From Tritrichomonas musculus (taxonomy: Eukaryota > Parabasalia > Tritrichomonadida > Tritrichomonadidae), in the NCBI GenBank assembly GCA_039105265.1, contig JAPFFF010000021.1:1364001-1428000 (forward strand): 64,000 bases of DNA, read 5' to 3'. The translations under genes were made by a program, and so were the position numbers. The notes beneath the pieces are model-generated. The model worked only from the letters and a program-made list of their open reading frames with translations, did not search any database and had not been told where the DNA came from. Each line of letters starts with the position of its first letter. The stretch's first letter is position 1. Shown here one piece after another: positions 1 through 9,932 of this stretch.

Positions 1-172
1 ATTTTATACTAAAAATGTTACATATATATCTATATTTAAGTAACATAATAATAATTTTTAATATTTTATTTTATTCTAAAATAAATTTAATAAGATATTT
101 AAAATTTTATATATGAAAACTTTGAATACAAAAGTTTTCATTAGAACCAAATACACATTTAAAATATACTAA

Positions 173-772
173 ATGGATGAAGAACTTGCTAAACTATTTC
201 AAGCCTTTGAAAACGATGGTGATATACATGCTTGCGTAAAAATTGTTGCACGTAACTTTCCTGCATTTTCAACTAATGACATCATTTTTACATTTCCTGA
301 TGAACTTCTTGTTGACATTATGTTAAGTGAAGAATGTGTTTTTCCAGAACCTGAGCAAATTGTAACCTTTTTTATTAAACTTTTTGAAAAAGGGGCTGAC
401 TTTGTACATATATACTATACCCTCATTCCTTTAGATCTTTTATCAAAAGATGAATGCCAAAAACTTGTTGATAAATTAACTGAAATGAAATGTATTGTTG
501 AAGCAAAGCAGTTAAGTAGAGTCGCAAATTTATATGAAAAAATCGATTTTATCAATTCAGAACTTAAAGAAAATGATTCTAATACCCTTAATATATCTGA
601 AAAGTTGCAACATTCAAGCGATATGCTAGAAAGAATGACAACTCTTCTCAGAAGTACAACTCAAGCCCTTGATCAAACCACAGAAGAACTCAAGAAGAAA
701 ACAGAAGAAGTTACGCAAAAAGATGAAGAAATAATTAAACTCAAGTTTGCTCTTCAAAGCACAAGGAAATGA
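173..772 (+). CDS. BACK-like domain plus coiled-coil protein (hypothetical)
   Basis: This is a 199-aa protein with no confidently recognised family. Residues ~35-105 have the pattern of a BACK domain: a FPDELLVDIM helix, then a helix around EPEQIVTFFIKLFEKG, then PLDLLSKDECQKLV. In other proteins BACK follows BTB, but no BTB domain is present here. Residues ~115-199 are Glu/Lys/Gln-rich and form a predicted coiled coil. The ATG at 173 is preceded in the leader by TCATTAG and ACATTTA sequences resembling trichomonad initiators. There is no signal peptide or membrane segment, so it is probably a cytosolic scaffold or adaptor. The BACK assignment is by eye. The ORF is clean and has host-like codon use, so I am confident it is a gene. 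Confidence 0.7.
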   Translation: MDEELAKLFQAFENDGDIHACVKIVARNFPAFSTNDIIFTFPDELLVDIMLSEECVFPEPEQIVTFFIKLFEKGADFVHIYYTLIPLDLLSKDECQKLVDKLTEMKCIVEAKQLSRVANLYEKIDFINSELKENDSNTLNISEKLQHSSDMLERMTTLLRSTTQALDQTTEELKKKTEEVTQKDEEIIKLKFALQSTRK

Positions 773-779
773 AATGAAT

Positions 780-1009
780 CAATGAATTTTTTTAATTTAT
801 ATTTGTATCTTTGTTTTTATAGAGACATTACCGAAATTTTGTTTTAATAAAAGCTTTGAATAATTTGAATTTGCTTTACTCTTACAATATATATTTATTA
901 AATATATAAATAATCAAAACATCAATATTAATAAAATTAGGTTAAATCATAAACATTTTATAAATAAATAAACATACAATTAATGCATGATAATTATAAA
1001 AAAAAAAAA
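780..1009. other. Convergent intergenic spacer
   Basis: This AT-rich spacer lies between the + strand BACK-like gene and the - strand CEP135-like gene. I see no gene or structured element in it, only A/T runs near the 3' ends of both genes. Confidence 0.6.
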
Positions 1010-3472
1010 TCAAAATCCTGATTTTCGAATTTCAGTTTGAAGCTGTCTGACTGCTGTTGAAAATGATGCTGTATTTGCTCTATCTGCATATGTTGCAAGT
1101 TGAGAGATTCTTTTGACTTTTTTGATCAATTCGTCGTGTGACCTATGCATTTCAGCAATTTGTGTTTGATATTGAGGAATGGTGCTTTCTGTAAGAGGAG
1201 CCAATTGTCTTCGAGCTTCAGATAAAAGTTTTTGATACATTTCGCATTCATTTGTTTTATCATTTAATTGTTTCTGTAAATTTTGAAGAGCTGCATTTGC
1301 ATCACGAACAACCAAAAAATTTTTTTCGTTTGCTTTCTTCGTTATTTCTTCATATTTGCTTCGACATGACTCTGACTCGTTTCTGCAACTTTCGGCTTCT
1401 TCATGAGCCTTTTGAAGTTGATTTTGCTGTTCTTTACTAATTGCTTGAACTTCAGTCAATCTATCTTTTAAGTTTTTAATTTCGCTTTGTTTATTTTTAA
1501 TATCTTTCTTGATTAGTAAATTTTCAGATCTTAATTGTTCCACTATTGCTCGCAATCTTGCTTCTGCATCTGGGAAATTAAACAATTTTTGTTCAGATTC
1601 CTCAAGTGCTGCTTGAGTATCTTTCAAATCTTTTTGAATACGATCAATTGTATCTTCGAGTTCAGAGATTTTAGTTTCATATTCTGTAATGACAGATGAA
1701 GGAACCATGTCTGAATTTGTTTGATTTTTCTCTTTCAATTTAATTTGGGATTCTAGTTGAGTAATTCGAGATCTAAGTTTTTGAACATCTTCGGTTTGTT
1801 GCTTTTGTAATTGTGATGAAAACGAAACTGTGGGTCTTTTCTTTCCTGAAATACCATTTATACTGCCCTTTGAGTTATTATTATTGTTATCGATTATTTT
1901 TTGAAGTTCTTCTATTTGTTGCCTAAGCTTAATGCAATTTTGACATTTCTTTGGAGTTGGTTTGGCTGCAGCTTCTGCTGTTTTAACTGCCAAACGAAGC
2001 TGTTTTATTTCTTCGTCTTTTGACTCAATTTCATTTTCATATGTTTTCTTCATATTTTCAAATTGTTCTTGAATCTCAGTTAAATCATTCAAACTACTCT
2101 TAGGAGATTTGGTTACATTATTACGCTTTGATCGATTGTTATTACTATTAGATAAAATTTTTTCATTTGCGGAATCTAATTCAGAAGATATCTTTGAAAT
2201 AATTTCATTTTTTTCTTTAATAGTATTGTTTAAATTTTCGTTCTCTTCTTTGAGCGCATTAATCTCAGTATCTTTTTGAGCTAAAGCGATCTTAGTATTT
2301 TTTTCTAAATTCTCAAAGTTACTCTTCAAATTATTTTGAATCTTCTTCTGATTATCAAGTTCTTCTTTTAAAAGTAAGTTTCCATTACTGGAACGATTAT
2401 CAAGCATTTGAGCTTTTGATGATGATCGACTTATTTTAGTAGTTGAAGAAGAATCGTCATCGCCATAATCGTAAATTTCTGAATCTTGATTTTTGAAAGA
2501 TGAAGCAACTGAAGTAGAGTTAAAAACGTCATCATCAATTGACACTGTAGTAATTGGACGGGTTAAAATTAGTTTTCTTTTCTTTGAGACTCTGGAGTAG
2601 GTTCTTTCATTGGGATTCATAACCAAGACTTGAGTGCGAAGTTTATCAAGTTCTTGTTGTTGAGTTTCGCATTTATGTCTAAGCGTGATCATATAGCCAT
2701 CTTGGCCTGTTTGCTTTTTAAGTTCGTCACCAAGTCTTTGAATCTCATCTTCTTTAAGTTTCATTGTACTTTCTAATTCATTCATTTTTGATGTAAGAAT
2801 ATCTGAATGTTGCCTTGCTTCATCTCTTTCTTTTCGAAGATTTTCAAGTTCTGTACGAAATATGCTTGGATCAAAACTTAAACGTGTAGATGTAAAAGTA
2901 TTTTCACTGCTTAAAACTGATGCGGTTCGAGAACTTGAAGTACTTTTTCCACTTCCTTTTCTAAGTTGTTTTGGATCACTATCAATCATTTCAGGAATTT
3001 TCATCATTGCTGGTAGCGCAATAGAAGCTTGCAATTTTTTCTTCATTTCTTCTAAACTATTTGAAAGAAGTTTAACTTTGGCTGTAGCTTGAACATTCAA
3101 TAAATGTAATCTCCTATTTTCTGATTCAAGTTCAAATATATGTTGAGCGTGCTGATTTTTTAATTTCATAATTTCCTCGGTTGATTTAATTAAATTTACG
3201 TGAAGTTGGTTATTATCTCGTGTTAATAATGTATTTGCGGATTGAAAAGGCTCAATTTGTTCTAAAGCCATTTCTAACTTCTCTTTTAAATCGTCGATTT
3301 CTTGCTCATCGCTTTTTAAACTGTCTGTCGTTGAAACTAAATCTTCAAGCATTTGTTGGGCTAGAGGAGCCGTATCGAGGCCAAGTGGCAAATCAGAATA
3401 ACCCATAACATCAAGTCTTTTTCTTAAAGCAAGAAAATGTGCTGAATTGCCTCTAAACGATTTATTCCTCAT
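1010..3472 (-). CDS. CEP135/Bld10-like centriole (basal body) protein
   Basis: This 820-aa protein is nearly all coiled coil. Its N-terminus matches the conserved head of CEP135/Bld10/TSGA10: RKRLDVMGYSDLPLG (residues ~17-31), LEDLVSTTDSLK (~43-54), then EPFQSANTLLTRDNNQLH (~74-91) and NRRLHLLNVQATAKVKLL (~119-136). In animals and Chlamydomonas this protein links the cartwheel spoke tip to triplet microtubules, so here it should act in the basal bodies that carry the flagella. After the head come a Ser/Thr/Asn-rich stretch (~165-350) and a long heptad-rich tail. Length is shorter than human CEP135 (about 1140 aa) but plausible for a protist. The start gives the conserved head directly. The main alternative is a TSGA10-like paralogue. 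Confidence 0.8.
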   Translation of the reverse strand: MRNKSFRGNSAHFLALRKRLDVMGYSDLPLGLDTAPLAQQMLEDLVSTTDSLKSDEQEIDDLKEKLEMALEQIEPFQSANTLLTRDNNQLHVNLIKSTEEIMKLKNQHAQHIFELESENRRLHLLNVQATAKVKLLSNSLEEMKKKLQASIALPAMMKIPEMIDSDPKQLRKGSGKSTSSSRTASVLSSENTFTSTRLSFDPSIFRTELENLRKERDEARQHSDILTSKMNELESTMKLKEDEIQRLGDELKKQTGQDGYMITLRHKCETQQQELDKLRTQVLVMNPNERTYSRVSKKRKLILTRPITTVSIDDDVFNSTSVASSFKNQDSEIYDYGDDDSSSTTKISRSSSKAQMLDNRSSNGNLLLKEELDNQKKIQNNLKSNFENLEKNTKIALAQKDTEINALKEENENLNNTIKEKNEIISKISSELDSANEKILSNSNNNRSKRNNVTKSPKSSLNDLTEIQEQFENMKKTYENEIESKDEEIKQLRLAVKTAEAAAKPTPKKCQNCIKLRQQIEELQKIIDNNNNNSKGSINGISGKKRPTVSFSSQLQKQQTEDVQKLRSRITQLESQIKLKEKNQTNSDMVPSSVITEYETKISELEDTIDRIQKDLKDTQAALEESEQKLFNFPDAEARLRAIVEQLRSENLLIKKDIKNKQSEIKNLKDRLTEVQAISKEQQNQLQKAHEEAESCRNESESCRSKYEEITKKANEKNFLVVRDANAALQNLQKQLNDKTNECEMYQKLLSEARRQLAPLTESTIPQYQTQIAEMHRSHDELIKKVKRISQLATYADRANTASFSTAVRQLQTEIRKSGF

Positions 3473-3844
3473 AAAATTACTAAAATTTTATTTCAAAAGT
3501 AAACGTACTCAGAGAATGAAAATATAAGAATATGATTTGCTCTTGGGAATGAAAATCAATTTGTTTTGTGAAAATCAACATTTCAGAAATGATGTAAAAA
3601 ATATCAAATATGTTGTTTTTTTTTTTTATGGCTAATACTACATAATTATAAATAATTGATTCAATACGAAATGCGTTTAAAGGGGGATGAAAATGAAAAT
3701 AGCAGGCAAGTATATAAATTAAACTTGGTTTTTATATTTGAAATCAAATAATATAAGCAGAAAAAATTATCAGAAAATATATATTGGATTTTTTAATTAA
3801 CATATAAAAAAATAAACATGAACAAAAAGCACATAATAATAGCA
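3473..3844. other. Intergenic region upstream of the CEP135-like gene
   Basis: These 372 bp lie between two minus-strand genes. They contain an 11-T run near 3613 and otherwise plain AT-rich sequence. I recognise no RNA gene or repeat. The promoter of the CEP135-like gene must lie in its right-hand end as read on the minus strand, just above 3472. Confidence 0.5.
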
Positions 3845-5218
3845 TTAAAATGTAACCACGATCGGAGCTAAGAAAAGGCGAGATTTGTTTTCCCTAATAG
3901 ATAAATTATTAACATAAATTTCTGGAAGAGTCATTGCTCCAACAGAAAGAGCAACGAATGTAAACTTTATTTCTTTCTTTTGGCCATTGAACAAATAAAA
4001 TGATTTCCGCGATGGGCATTTAGCGAAAAATGTTGTTGGCATTACGATATCAATAAAAACTTGTACATATGGTATTTTACTATCATTAAATTCAATAGAC
4101 AAAAATGTATCAAACGGTTTTCCTTTTACAGCATATGGTGGTGAATTGAACACCATTGTAAGTAATCTATTAAATTGGGTGAACTTACCAATACTAAATT
4201 CAAAAATACGCGGATCATTCGAATTTTCAGTTGTATAATTAATAGTAAAGCTAGCATCACACTCTTCTTTGATTCGACTTCTGAAAACATAATTTTCACC
4301 CGGAAAAAGTTCAATTGGTAAATCACTATTTTCTGATTCGTTTGATACATCTAAATTTAAAATCTCGGTTGAAAGGGATGTTATGTTTGATATTACTACT
4401 TCGTTTTCTAAATTATTTGTAATGGTCATCTCAGCAATTATTGGAGCACCAACTTCAACAAATTGATCAGCTGTTGGGCATAAGTTTTGATCAAATAAAT
4501 GCCATTCAAAATGAAACGGTGACTTATCTTGACCATTTGCAGTCTGTTGGCCTTTTGCACTTTGGAGAGAATTTATATTAACATCAGCATTAAACTCCTT
4601 TTCAATTCTCACTGTCAAGTTTCCAATAATGTAAATAATAGCATTAACTTTTTCATATACTGTAGTTGGACTGATATCATAATCAACTTTTCTTCTTTCA
4701 TATTTTTGTGGATTTAAGGTAATGTCTCCAAGTGAAATCGTATGACTATTTTGACCATTATTACTAATAAATTCAATTGAGATATCATCGATGTGTATTT
4801 GTTGAGAAAAATATGAAACGAGATCGCAAATCAAATGCAAATTATTGTCATAATTAAGCAAATAACGGAAAGAATTTCCAAGTGGTATAATGTTAACATA
4901 CTGAGGAGGAATTGTAACATGCGTTTCTGGAACGCGATCAACAAATTCTGAAAATTCACGAAATCGTGTATCTTTTTCAATTGAATGAATATATCTAGAG
5001 TTACGAAGTAAATATAAAAGGCTGAGTTCAGTATAATCTTTTTCTTTTTCTAAAATATTGATTAAAAGAGGTAAAATTGAATCTAACAGCGGATAAAATC
5101 TTGTTTCAGAAATTTTATTTTTTAACTCTAGAAGTATTGGTAAAGCGCTACTACTTTCTCCATTATCAATAAGTTCTCTAACCCCTTCAATTTCTTGAAT
5201 TATTTTTTTCCTATCCAT
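3845..5218 (-). CDS. TRAPPC11-like (gryzun-type) trafficking protein, tentative
   Basis: This is a 457-aa protein. Residues 1-100 are helical and resemble the helical repeat of TRAPPC11 that precedes its C-terminal half: a basic start, then FYPLLDSILPLLINILEKE and YTELSLLYLLRNS. Residues ~130-457 look like consecutive beta-sandwich domains of the gryzun type, with VGAPIIAEMTITNNL near 260, a LFPGENYVF linker near 305 and KGKPFDTFLSIEF near 360. TRAPPC11 is a TRAPP III subunit acting in ER-Golgi traffic and autophagy. The N-terminal foie-gras domain of the animal protein is missing, so this is either a short divergent form or another TRAPP II/III beta-domain subunit such as a TRAPPC10 or TRAPPC13 relative. 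The gene is intact, and the family call is moderate at best. Confidence 0.5.
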   Translation of the reverse strand: MDRKKIIQEIEGVRELIDNGESSSALPILLELKNKISETRFYPLLDSILPLLINILEKEKDYTELSLLYLLRNSRYIHSIEKDTRFREFSEFVDRVPETHVTIPPQYVNIIPLGNSFRYLLNYDNNLHLICDLVSYFSQQIHIDDISIEFISNNGQNSHTISLGDITLNPQKYERRKVDYDISPTTVYEKVNAIIYIIGNLTVRIEKEFNADVNINSLQSAKGQQTANGQDKSPFHFEWHLFDQNLCPTADQFVEVGAPIIAEMTITNNLENEVVISNITSLSTEILNLDVSNESENSDLPIELFPGENYVFRSRIKEECDASFTINYTTENSNDPRIFEFSIGKFTQFNRLLTMVFNSPPYAVKGKPFDTFLSIEFNDSKIPYVQVFIDIVMPTTFFAKCPSRKSFYLFNGQKKEIKFTFVALSVGAMTLPEIYVNNLSIRENKSRLFLAPIVVTF

Positions 5219-5534
5219 TTCAAAATATATATTTTACACCGACCAGATAAAAACGGTTATAAAAATAATCTATATTTAAAATATCAAATAAAAATATAAA
5301 TATTTAAAATAAAACGTAATTTTATTAATTTCAAAATTATAATAAAATTTTTCTTTTTTGATGTTAAGATATAAATGAAAACAAAAAATTGAACTATAAA
5401 CAAAATATTATTGAATTTTTCATTGAGAATATAAAATTGAGAGAATATAAAAATAATTTGAGATTTTTTTACGTAAACCGATCATTATTTGAATACATTC
5501 ATTTTTTGAGTTATTTAGATATAAATTATTTTAC
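5219..5534. other. Divergent intergenic region with initiator-like motifs
   Basis: This spacer lies between the minus-strand TRAPPC11-like gene and the plus-strand tetraspanin-like gene and so must hold both promoters. TCATTAT (5482-5488) and TCATTTT (from 5499) resemble trichomonad initiators and lie 27-53 nt before the ATG at 5535. A short open frame here (5389-5571) overlaps the real gene and looks accidental. Confidence 0.4.
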
Positions 5535-6437
5535 ATGGGAAAACAAGGAAAAATCAGAAGGACTGCTTTAGGAGCCTTTATTTCATTATCATTAATCGGT
5601 TTAATAGGAGTTTGTGTGTATACTTCAATATATTGCGAAAAAAATAATCCTTGGCAGACTTATTATCCAGGAAGAGTTGGTACATTAGGAGGTTTGGCAT
5701 ATGCAATTGCAGTTACCTCCATTGTTTCAATATTTTTCTTCATGTTAGCGTTCATTTTTATTATAATTCATAGGTTTAATATTGCAAAAAAGGTATTCGT
5801 TATTATTGGTTCAATCGTTTGGTTTGGCTGTCTTATTTGTGAAATATTATTTATATCATGGAATGATTGGGATATTGAAAAAGTTGTCAATGATGATATA
5901 GAAGATAATTTACGGAAATACGCAAACGCTTTTTTAAATGATGTTAAAGTTGCATTTTATGATGCAGATTATGATTTGTATGAGAAAGTTAACATGTTTG
6001 GAATTTCATCGATGTCTGAAAGGGGGCCACCAACCTTCGGGAAAACATTAGCTAAAGTAAAAGATGGCGGTCTTATTGTTACCAAAGAAATCAGTATGCC
6101 TGTTTGTTATTTTGAAAATGAAGAAGATAAAAAAAATTTTCGTCCAAAAGAATGTATTGGCAAATGGAATGGAAATAGATTGAAGTCATATATAAAAAAA
6201 CTTGATGATAATATAAAGGATGACAGTAAAATGGACAATTGGGGTGAAGATAAACTTGAAAAATATCATTTCACTTGGACAAAAACAAATGTTGTTATGT
6301 ATTCTTACATGGGTGCATATGCTGTTGTTCCGCTTTTTGTTGGGGCACAGGCAGGGGCTTTGATTTTTGGGGTTATTTATTTGTTAATGTCAATCAGTTT
6401 TGCATGTTGTGGTGATTCAATCAGTAGCTCTGATTAA
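5535..6437 (+). CDS. Tetraspanin-like four-TM membrane protein
   Basis: This 300-aa protein has four hydrophobic segments: ~11-31, ~50-78, ~85-107 and ~255-285. A large hydrophilic loop (~108-250) separates TM3 and TM4, which is the tetraspanin layout of one short and one large extracellular loop. The large loop has only two obvious cysteines (MPVCYF and KECIGKW) and lacks the classic CCG motif. A CCGD sequence instead follows TM4 at the C-terminus, where it could be palmitoylated. The basic N-terminus (GKQGKIRR) fits a cytosolic start. Trichomonads have expanded divergent tetraspanin families found at the cell surface and in exosomes. The alternative is an unrelated four-TM protein. Confidence 0.55.
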   Translation: MGKQGKIRRTALGAFISLSLIGLIGVCVYTSIYCEKNNPWQTYYPGRVGTLGGLAYAIAVTSIVSIFFFMLAFIFIIIHRFNIAKKVFVIIGSIVWFGCLICEILFISWNDWDIEKVVNDDIEDNLRKYANAFLNDVKVAFYDADYDLYEKVNMFGISSMSERGPPTFGKTLAKVKDGGLIVTKEISMPVCYFENEEDKKNFRPKECIGKWNGNRLKSYIKKLDDNIKDDSKMDNWGEDKLEKYHFTWTKTNVVMYSYMGAYAVVPLFVGAQAGALIFGVIYLLMSISFACCGDSISSSD

Positions 6438-6608
6438 AGCCACAGTTTAAATTTTCTCTTTTTCTTTTTGTCGGTTTTTTGAAACATCAATTAAAATTAA
6501 AAAATGTAATGTGATCACATTCTTACTATTATTTACGTTCTTATTGGTGTTATCGTTATTGCAATCATTTTCACTTAAAAGTGTGATTATTTTTATGTTC
6601 TAAGCAGC

Positions 6609-6613
<5 letters not shown>

Positions 6614-6643
<30 letters not shown>
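6614..6643. repeat. 30-nt poly(A) tract
   Basis: A pure run of 30 A residues lies in the convergent spacer between the tetraspanin-like gene and the ubiquitin-like gene. It is the longest homopolymer I noticed in the window. It is not next to any recognisable retrotransposon sequence. It may be a replication-slippage tract, or a remnant of a poly(A)-tailed insertion whose body is no longer recognisable. Confidence 0.9.
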
Positions 6644-6645
<2 letters not shown>

Positions 6646-6701
6646 AACATAATATCTTAAGAAAGTTACATTTAATATAATGCTAATTACTATTATCCTA
6701 A

Positions 6702-7847
6702 TTATTCTGTGGCACTTCCGCTTAATTGTTTAATAGATTCTATAGTTTTGGAAATATCATAGTTACATTCCTTGAAAATTTGAGTAATTCGCAAAATTCC
6801 AACTGCATCAATGACACTACTAAGTTGTGAAGATTTTCTCACTTGATCTAACATTTCGTTATAAGCATTTCTCTGGTTTGTTGACATTTCCATAATTAAT
6901 ATGTCTATTTCGTCTACATAATTTGTATTGTTATAATCAGTATAAATATTATTGTTAAATAAAGACAAAACACGAGTTTCGCTATCTTCATTGCCGCTAT
7001 TGTTATTATTGTCATTGTTATTATTATCATTGTTATTGTTGTTATTGTTATCATTGCTATTATTGTTGTTATTATTATCATTATTATTACTATTATCAGT
7101 GTAATTATTGTTATCATTTTTTTCTCTATATCTTTGATCCAGATTTTGCTCGTCCCCAAAAGTAAACAAAGGTCCTCCACCCATCATGTTTAATATTGTT
7201 CCAATATTAATATTATTATATCTTAAAAGTTGATGAAAATGGCTGCGCAAAAATGAACTTGAAATAAAATGAGCTGCTTGACTGGATTCATTCTGGAATA
7301 TATTCTCAATTTGCGCTAATTCTGGAGCATGAATCCAAAAATTATTTTGAGGATTATATGCTTGATCAACAAGAGCAGTTTCTGCTGCTTGAATAACAAT
7401 AGGACGCAATCTTTGTAAAACCCCTGCTAAATCTGGGTGTCGTCCTACAACACTATTCCAGTCAATGTCTTGATTTAAATCTTCTTCTTCGGCATCATTT
7501 ACATTATTGTTTTCAATTTCATTCTCATTTTCATTTTCGTTTTCTGATTCTTCACCAATTTCAAGAGCAAAATTGCCGCGTGGTTCTCTTTTTTGAATGT
7601 ATAGAATAACGCGTTGATTTTCCTTGAGAATCGAAAAAGGATCTGGATCAAAAAGATATTTTCCATTAAAAACGAATCTGTATTCAATAATTAATTGATT
7701 GTTTGAATTAGATAGAGGATTATCTTTAAAAACTTTTTCATCGCCGTAATTTTTGATTAAAAGATCGCATGCTTCTTCAATAGATGTGTGCTGAGTAACT
7801 TCAAGTTCATATGCATTACCTTTAACAATTTGAACTAATATAATCAT
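6702..7847 (-). CDS. Ubiquitin-like / UBA-like domain protein (ubiquilin- or Rad23-like), tentative
   Basis: This is a 381-aa protein. Residues 1-85 read as a ubiquitin-like fold: MIILVQIVKG start, a helix at SIEEACDLLIKNYG, RFVFNGKYLFDPD and a closing strand RVILYIQK. Residues ~125-225 form a helical middle (WNSVVGRHPDLAGVLQRLRP). Residues ~240-300 are an almost pure Asn/Asp tract. The C-terminus (~325-378) resembles a UBA domain, with AVGILRITQIFKECNYDISKTI. A UBL followed by a UBA suggests a shuttle factor that delivers ubiquitinated clients to the proteasome. Sequence identity to any single family is low, so the specific subfamily is left open. Confidence 0.55.
   Translation of the reverse strand: MIILVQIVKGNAYELEVTQHTSIEEACDLLIKNYGDEKVFKDNPLSNSNNQLIIEYRFVFNGKYLFDPDPFSILKENQRVILYIQKREPRGNFALEIGEESENENENENEIENNNVNDAEEEDLNQDIDWNSVVGRHPDLAGVLQRLRPIVIQAAETALVDQAYNPQNNFWIHAPELAQIENIFQNESSQAAHFISSSFLRSHFHQLLRYNNINIGTILNMMGGGPLFTFGDEQNLDQRYREKNDNNNYTDNSNNNDNNNNNNSNDNNNNNNNDNNNNDNNNNSGNEDSETRVLSLFNNNIYTDYNNTNYVDEIDILIMEMSTNQRNAYNEMLDQVRKSSQLSSVIDAVGILRITQIFKECNYDISKTIESIKQLSGSATE
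6985..7110 (-). repeat. AAY/GAY trinucleotide tract encoding poly-Asn/Asp
   Basis: An imperfect trinucleotide array (ATT/GTT/ATC on the plus strand) inside the ubiquitin-like gene encodes about 45 Asn/Asp residues. Codons AAC, AAT and GAT are mixed, so the tract has been kept as protein sequence and is not a fresh microsatellite. Confidence 0.85.
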
Positions 7848-8160
7848 TGCATCAACAAAAGAAACGTTTCACAATGTTTGTTTAATATTTTGAAATGACA
7901 AAATTTGATACATAAATTTGTCAACTTTTTCAATTAATAAACTTTTGAATTTTAAATATCCAAAAAAAAAAAAAAAATTAAAGTTTTTATGTAAAAATTA
8001 GACAGTACTTTAAGTTTTTCATTATATACGATTTCAATTTACATTCTTAAGCAATTTATTTATTCAATACTCGTTTTGAGCATGATAATATCATCAACAT
8101 CAATTTTAAAGAATTAAACAATATTATAAATAAAAATTGTTTTTATTAAAAATAAACTTA
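7848..8160. other. Intergenic, no gene seen
   Basis: AT-rich spacer upstream of the ubiquitin-like gene, with a 14-A tract near 7964. I see no RNA gene or repeat. Confidence 0.5.
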
Positions 8161-8164
8161 AATT

Positions 8165-9420
8165 AAGGTAACTTCAACCTTTGGACCAATGCCAATATTT
8201 TAAATATCAATTGAAGATGGAATTGTTATTTGTTTCAGCGAAGAACATCCTTTAAAAGCGCCTTCTTCAATTGCAGATTACAGAAGAAGGAATCGTTATT
8301 TGTGCCAATGGTGAGCATCCTTTAAAAGTACTGTATACAATTCAAAAGCTTCCCATTCAATTTCTTTTAAAGGAGGATAAAGAGTGACTTATGCCAATGA
8401 TGAACATCATTTGAATGCTCTACCATGTATAATAATAGTTTCAGATGAAGGAATTGATACATCAGTTAATGATGTACACTCAATGAATAAGCAGCCGTTG
8501 ATTTCATCAGTAGATGACAAATTTATAACACGAACTAATGATGGCAAGCATTTAATGAAAAATAGATAACCAAGTATTTTTGCAGAAGAAGGAATTATTA
8601 TTTCTATCAATGATGTGCATTCATAGAACGAATATTCGTCAATAGAATAGAACATGTTTCAAAGATGAACATTTATGGAAAATTCTATGCTAAATTCTAT
8701 ATAATAAAGAAGAAGAAGAAGGAAATTTTGCTTCTCTAATGATGTGCAGCCACTGAATGCATATGAGCCAAGCAGTGCTACGTAGAAATGAATTGCTGTT
8801 TCTTTCAATAACGAGCATTCATTAAAGGCGCCATTATATGCAATTGACACTACTGAAGAATGAATTTTTAATTGAGACAACGAAGAACACTTATTGAATG
8901 CCTATTCATCAATGGTGCTTAAAGAAGAAGGAATTGCTGTTTTATTCAATGATGTGCATTCACAGAGTGTATAGTTAGGAATTGTTATTTCATGTAATGA
9001 TGTCCATTCATATAGGAAATTCTGTTTTCTCCAATAGTGCGCATTCACAGATTGAATGATGCTCGATTTCAGTTATAGAAAAAGGATTCTTTATTTTAAT
9101 AAAAACAATGTGATTCAATATAATTTATAACTTATAATGAACACTCACCAATCGTTGTTAATAAAGAAGAATTTGTTGTTTTTTTCTAAAGATGATCATT
9201 GAGAAAAAGAATTTGGATCAATGACATTGGTTACTGATGAATGAAAATTCAAATTGTTCCAATGATGAACATTAATTGAAATAAATAATTTCATATTTCT
9301 GTTGCAAAAGAAGGGGTGATAATTCTTTATAAAGAACTGCATTTATTATTAAAGACGCATTTTTTTATTTGCTTTAATGATGAACATTTATCAAAAGCAT
9401 CTGTATAAAAAAAATGAAGA
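8165..9420 (-). pseudogene. Decayed BspA-like leucine-rich-repeat surface protein gene
   Basis: On the minus strand, fragments in several frames carry the Treponema-type LRR pattern used by trichomonad BspA-like proteins. Examples are YSFYECTSLIEIIIPSS and FIECTSLTDVSIPSSET (8407-8655) and YAFSGCTSLEKQN (8659-8880). The DNA repeats a unit of roughly 70 bp, with the plus-strand signature of a (A/T)GATGAACATTC-like core recurring through about 9410. This gives roughly fifteen units, several badly eroded. The longest uninterrupted frames are only about 80 codons, with frameshifts and stops between units. No start, signal peptide or C-terminal membrane anchor can be placed. Intact relatives are surface or secreted proteins linked to adhesion. 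Confidence 0.75.
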
Positions 9421-9932
9421 AGGAACAACATTTCAATATTTATATTATAGAAAATGAATCAACTTTACATTGTCGCTGTGAATTGTAGATATAAAAATAT
9501 TTTCATAAAAATTCAATCCATATCGGATCTTTTTTTTAAAAAAGATGAGTTTCATAAATTGACTGCTTGATTGTATATGTTGATAAAATTCTATTTTGAT
9601 TTATAAGCCCATGGATTCTTGAATCTTTATTAATTTTCTTTTTCACTTTTTTCTTATTTTATTATCAAGTTTTGAGATTTTAGTGTCTAATAAGTTGATG
9701 AGAAAAGATAATTGATCATATTCACAAACAAAAGAGTAGAATTAACTTTTATAAGCATTATCATTAAAAAACAATGGTTTCCTGGTATTCTGTTTATAAT
9801 TTATTAATAATATTCTTTTTTTAATTTTTTAAATTAGTATTTATTTTTAAAAGCTCAAATTATATTATTATAATTAAATTTTTAATAAGATACTTACAAA
9901 AAAAATATAATAAAAATTTCAATAATTTCGAT
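9421..9932. other. Intergenic, no gene seen
   Basis: AT-rich sequence between the LRR remnant and the 849-aa gene. The first part may be further eroded LRR sequence, but I cannot show repeat units there. No RNA gene is evident. Confidence 0.4.

Noticed and set aside
6614-6643. Poly(A) tract as a retrotransposon tail
   Set aside because: No LINE/SINE body, target duplication or reverse-transcriptase sequence is adjacent; kept only as a homopolymer.
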